From UBA7236 sp044227505 (lineage in GTDB: Bacteria > Bacteroidota > Bacteroidia > Chitinophagales > BACL12), in NCBI GenBank assembly GCA_044227505.1, contig JBGAWP010000008.1, positions 30,805-94,804 on the forward strand: DNA of 64,000 bases, read 5' to 3'. This document shows positions 63,329 through 64,000 of this stretch, in pieces. The translations under genes and the position numbers were made by a program. The notes under the pieces were generated by a model that was not told the origin of the DNA, did not search any database, and worked only from the letters and a program-made list of their open reading frames with translations. How positions within the stretch are numbered: position 1 is the stretch's first letter; each line of letters begins with the position of its first letter.

Positions 63329-64000
63329 ATGTTGCAAAAGAAAAAGATACAATCATTTTTACCCCTTCTCCTCCTCCTGACGGTGCTGAACACGGAAATT
63401 AAAGGGCAAAATTATGCTTTGTTTAATAAGGATAGGTATATGACCTTTACACAAAGGGATAGTGCTGATGTAGATAGTTCTTATGTATTTGTAAAAATTG
63501 ATTCCGTTGTTGCGGATGGCACAGATTCCATATTTTATTTTAACCGATTTTTAGATACCTTAAATGCAGGTTCTTGCTCAGCATTGAATGGAGATACAAC
63601 TTTATTGGGTTATAAAATGATCAAAAAAGATGACATTTATGGAACGCATGTTTTCTTTAATAACCATGGTGATAGTATTTTTATTAGAAATAAAATAGCT
63701 GATGGAGATATGTGGCATATGTACACATGGCCTGATGGCTCTTATGTAAGTGCAACTGTTATCAATTATATTCCTTTTTCTCCCTTACCCGATACTCCGG
63801 ATTCCATATATCGAGTGCAACTAAATGTATTCACCTATGCAGGTATGATAGTACCTGATTCATTTCCAAATCAGACAAAAATTGATATTTCAAAAGACCA
63901 CGGATTGATCGAATTTTTTGACTTCAGAATTTTTCCTTCACCTGGTGATTCAAACCAATATTTATTAAGAGGCTTAACTAATCCATATGAACATAAGGCA
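63329..64000 (+). CDS. 5' part of a secreted protein (3' end outside window)
   Basis: ATG at 63329 opens a frame with no stop to the window end (224 codons). Signal peptide: KKKIQSFLPLLLLLTVLNTEIKGQ. The mature part (NYALFNKDRYMTFTQRDSAD, then SVVADGTDSIFYFNRF) is strand-rich with no recognised domain. The layout resembles the N-terminus of large T9SS cargo or surface proteins in this phylum; the C-terminus would decide. No upstream promoter stands out. Confidence 0.7.
   Translation, partial: MLQKKKIQSFLPLLLLLTVLNTEIKGQNYALFNKDRYMTFTQRDSADVDSSYVFVKIDSVVADGTDSIFYFNRFLDTLNAGSCSALNGDTTLLGYKMIKKDDIYGTHVFFNNHGDSIFIRNKIADGDMWHMYTWPDGSYVSATVINYIPFSPLPDTPDSIYRVQLNVFTYAGMIVPDSFPNQTKIDISKDHGLIEFFDFRIFPSPGDSNQYLLRGLTNPYEHKA

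Overview
The window is an AT-rich, chromosomal-looking segment of a Bacteroidota genome, probably of the Chitinophagales/Saprospirales type. Supporting this are type IX secretion (T9SS) C-terminal sorting domains, PKD and Asp-box exported proteins, DUF4252 proteins, many signal-peptide beta-barrel proteins, TAnnTTTG-type -7 promoter boxes, few Shine-Dalgarno sequences, and low-complexity intergenic islands. A run of 10 N at 26993-27002 marks a scaffold gap, so this is a draft or metagenome assembly. The placement below phylum is inference.

Layout. 1-3844: two T9SS cargo proteins facing each other across an intergenic tandem repeat. 3953-10443: lipA with a predicted outer-membrane protein, OsmC, a 49-residue lipoprotein, then mpl, a DnaQ-fold exonuclease, a DPM1-like glycosyltransferase and corA on the plus strand. 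10474-16673: envelope proteins, two tandem DUF4252 proteins, NlpC/P60 hydrolase, SET methyltransferase, a small basic protein, ybaB and a CoA transferase. 16754-24176: metallophosphoesterase, DinB-fold protein, acyl-CoA desaturase, an ~1160-residue outer-membrane protein whose signal peptide has no usual start codon, a VOC protein and an AhpD-like protein. 24664-33083: ychF, a PKD/T9SS protein cut by the gap, two TPR proteins, a frameshifted four-helix-bundle gene, a biotin carboxylase and a RAYT-type transposase with REP-like palindromes.

33158-46555: small unknowns, YdeI-like protein, sterol-desaturase-like hydroxylase, cupin, ccmB-ccmC-ccmD, glutamate dehydrogenase, porin, then a ureohydrolase, a redoxin lipoprotein, a haem c/dicopper monooxygenase-like lipoprotein and an MFS transporter. 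46698-50773: a surface-polysaccharide set (flippase, polymerase-like membrane protein, two GT2 enzymes) running with overlaps into an NAD(P)-binding protein and queG. 52362-56484: TlpA-like thioredoxin, mnmH and selD (selenouridine in tRNA), and an outer-membrane protein. 56620-64000: aminotransferase, a secreted unknown, thioesterase, 2,4-dienoyl-CoA reductase-like SDR, murB and the start of another secreted protein.

Most of the window is core metabolism and envelope biology. The points most worth following are the REP-like palindrome inside the RAYT reading frame, the complete PHM-like copper ligand set fused to a haem c domain beside a redoxin, a SET methyltransferase next to a lysine-rich small protein and YbaB across a bidirectional promoter, the AUA-type start of the large outer-membrane protein, two structured intergenic elements (60581-60685 and 61758-61952), and repeat islands that supply stop codons of neighbouring genes. 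I saw no tRNA, rRNA, CRISPR array, prophage or recognised defence system.
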